Shown piece by piece: positions 27,456 through 28,385 of a stretch of 28,385 bases of DNA. Source of the stretch: VRUE01 sp040901495 (GTDB taxonomy: Bacteria; Actinomycetota; Thermoleophilia; Solirubrobacterales; 70-9); NCBI GenBank assembly GCA_040901495.1, contig JBBDYO010000039.1, positions 1 through 28,385 of the forward strand, given 5' to 3'. The notes beneath the pieces were generated by a model, which saw only the letters and a program-made list of their open reading frames with translations, did no database searches and was not told the origin of the DNA. How positions within the stretch are numbered: the first letter of the stretch is position 1; every line of letters starts with the position of its first letter. The position numbers were made by a program, and so were the translations under genes.

Positions 27456-28097
27456 ATGAACCGCACCAGCACCGCCCACAAGATTGCCCGCCGAACCGGC
27501 CTCGTTGCCGTCGTGGCAAGCCTCGCCCTGATGGTCGCCCCGGCCGCCGGCATCGCCGCCTCTCCGGTCAAGTTCGGCGCCGAGTTGAACCCAACCGTGC
27601 AGCCGTCCAACTCGCTCCCGGCTCATCCCTGCAGCCAGGAAAGCCCCGGCGCGCCCTGCACGATGATCCAGAACGAAGCCTACGGCCGGCCCGACGGTGG
27701 CCACCTCGCTCCGAAGACGGGCACGATCAAGCGGATCCGGGTGATCGCCGGTGGGCCGGGCAGCTTCCGGCTCCAGATCGCCAAGGTGAAGCAGTCGACC
27801 CAGAACGGCACGCACGAGGCCAAGGTCGTCGCCAACGGTCCCAAGCTCACCTACACGGGCCAGAGCGACGCTAACTGGGACAGCAGCAACTACAGGGTCG
27901 AGACCTTCAAGGTCAACATCCCGGTCCAGAAGGGTCAGCAGCTCGCCCTGCGAGGCAACTACACCTCGATGGTTCGCTGCTCATCTGGCGGCCCCAACAC
28001 CCTGATCTACCAGCCGCCCCTGGCCCTGGGCAATCCCTTTGCCCCGGCCACCGACACCGATGGCTGCTGGCTCCTGATGGAGGCGGTCATCCGCTAG
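27456..28097 (+). CDS. Secreted protein of unknown function
   Basis: 213 residues. ATG 27456 is preceded 5 bases away by AAAGGAGA, one of the best ribosome-binding sites in the window, suggesting strong expression. A signal peptide with twin Arg but no full Tat motif (IARRTGLVAVVASLALMVAPAAGIAA) is followed by a mature domain of about 180 residues. It is rich in beta strands, with four Cys (HPCSQESPGAPC, MVRCSSGG and TDGCWLL) that could form two disulphides. I do not recognise a named family, but IRVIAGGPGSFRLQIAKV and LALRGNYTSMVRC suggest a jelly-roll-like, carbohydrate-binding-style fold. It is divergent from the FHA-HTH regulator gene. A strong hairpin terminates it. Confidence 0.85.
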   Translation: MNRTSTAHKIARRTGLVAVVASLALMVAPAAGIAASPVKFGAELNPTVQPSNSLPAHPCSQESPGAPCTMIQNEAYGRPDGGHLAPKTGTIKRIRVIAGGPGSFRLQIAKVKQSTQNGTHEAKVVANGPKLTYTGQSDANWDSSNYRVETFKVNIPVQKGQQLALRGNYTSMVRCSSGGPNTLIYQPPLALGNPFAPATDTDGCWLLMEAVIR

Positions 28098-28161
28098 CTC
28101 CCCACGGCCGTCACGGCCACCTCACTCGTCGAGGCCCATCTCGACGCCGCCCTCCCTGGCA

Positions 28162-28191
28162 GACGAAGCCCCGCTCCGGCGGGGCTTCGTC
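28162..28191 (+). terminator. Strong hairpin terminator after the secreted-protein gene
   Basis: A perfect 13-bp inverted repeat, GACGAAGCCCCGC (28162-28174) and GCGGGGCTTCGTC (28179-28191), with the 4-base loop TCCG. It lies 64 bases after the stop. The following GTGTT is only slightly T-rich. It could also serve the convergent gene at the window's right end. Confidence 0.8.
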
Positions 28192-28196
28192 GTGTT

Positions 28197-28267
28197 GGGG
28201 GTGCCTGATCGTGAGGGGGTGCCTGATATTGACCATGTATGTCAATGTCAATCTTGGGGCACCCCCC
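28197..28267. repeat. REP-like palindromic element built on GGGGGTGCCTGAT
   Basis: GGGGGTGCCTGAT occurs at 28197-28209 and 28215-28227 in direct orientation. The second copy pairs with GGCACCCCC (28258-28266), enclosing a nested pair ATTGAC (28228-28233) and GTCAAT (28241-28246, repeated at 28247-28252). The GGTGCCTGA...GGCACC theme resembles intergenic palindromes tied to REP-associated (RAYT) transposases. No transposase gene is present in the window. Confidence 0.6.
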
Positions 28268-28271
28268 GGAT

Positions 28272-28385
28272 TCAGGATTTGACGACTTGGGAGCCACCGA
28301 CGATTGCTTCTTCTCCGGTGTCGCCGAAGACGATCCAGGCCTTGTTGCCGCCGTCGTAGTCCGGCGCCCAGAGCTTCAGCGTCGC
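28272..28385 (-). CDS. C-terminal 37 residues of an unidentified protein (runs off the window)
   Basis: Only the 3' end is present, ending at TGA 28274-28272. The visible residues include KLWAPDYDGGNKAWIVFGD and a C-terminus ending GGSQVVKS. The composition is that of an ordinary soluble or secreted domain. I do not recognise it. It is convergent with the secreted-protein gene. Confidence 0.6.
   Translation of the reverse strand, partial: ATLKLWAPDYDGGNKAWIVFGDTGEEAIVGGSQVVKS

Overview
This window is a high-GC chromosomal segment from an actinobacterium, most likely class Thermoleophilia (Solirubrobacterales or a relative). The evidence is an actinobacterial inositol-1-phosphate synthase next to a CDP-alcohol phosphatidyltransferase, an LLM-class (F420-type) oxidoreductase, frequent GTG and TTG starts, and many genes that appear to be leaderless. 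The taxonomic call is inference from gene content and style. No phage, IS element, CRISPR array or integrase is visible. Gene density is very high: the longest gene-free stretches are about 170-175 bases (230-404, 27284-27455, 28098-28271), and all three carry regulatory or repeat features.

Layout. 1-1486 (minus): dnaK 5' end, then a small c-type cytochrome overlapping an endonuclease III gene. 1531-7153 (plus): an alpha/beta-hydrolase; a candidate inositol-lipid locus (PAP2-type enzyme, CDP-alcohol phosphatidyltransferase, inositol-1-phosphate synthase, and a PimA-like half-glycosyltransferase fused to a PHP phosphoesterase); and a divergent uracil-DNA-glycosylase-fold protein. 7159-8808 (plus): a secreted chymotrypsin-fold protease. 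8805-12269 (minus): an operon of EEP nuclease/phosphatase, Lys/Ala-rich phasin-like protein, RNA 5-methyluridine methyltransferase and LLM oxidoreductase. 12288-16368 (plus): argF-lgt, then prmC-lysS. 16443-18196 (minus): CDF metal transporter and an SDR lacking the usual catalytic residues. 18247-18803: tRNA-Glu(UUC) with a 24-nt D-loop insertion, a small membrane protein, and tRNA-Val(UAC). 18831-19751 (minus): a second SDR. 19886-23322 (plus): two secreted proteins (GEVED-domain and PD40/TolB-like). 23334-27283 (minus): an apparent operon FHA-HTH regulator, one-TM FtsH, MpaB-like oxygenase, SIMPL-domain protein. 27456-28097 (plus): a secreted protein of unknown function, then a strong hairpin and a REP-like palindrome, and the 3' end of one more minus-strand gene.

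The two most striking system-level signals are these. First, a recurrent promoter layout: TAnnnT placed 6-8 bases before the start codon of about ten genes. It implies leaderless mRNAs and helps choose several starts. Second, the inositol-lipid locus. A PI-phosphate synthase and its substrate-making enzyme sit between two candidate phosphatases, one of which retains what looks like the acceptor-binding half of a PimA-type mannosyltransferase. The tRNA-Glu with a hairpin inserted in its D-loop is the most unusual single feature.
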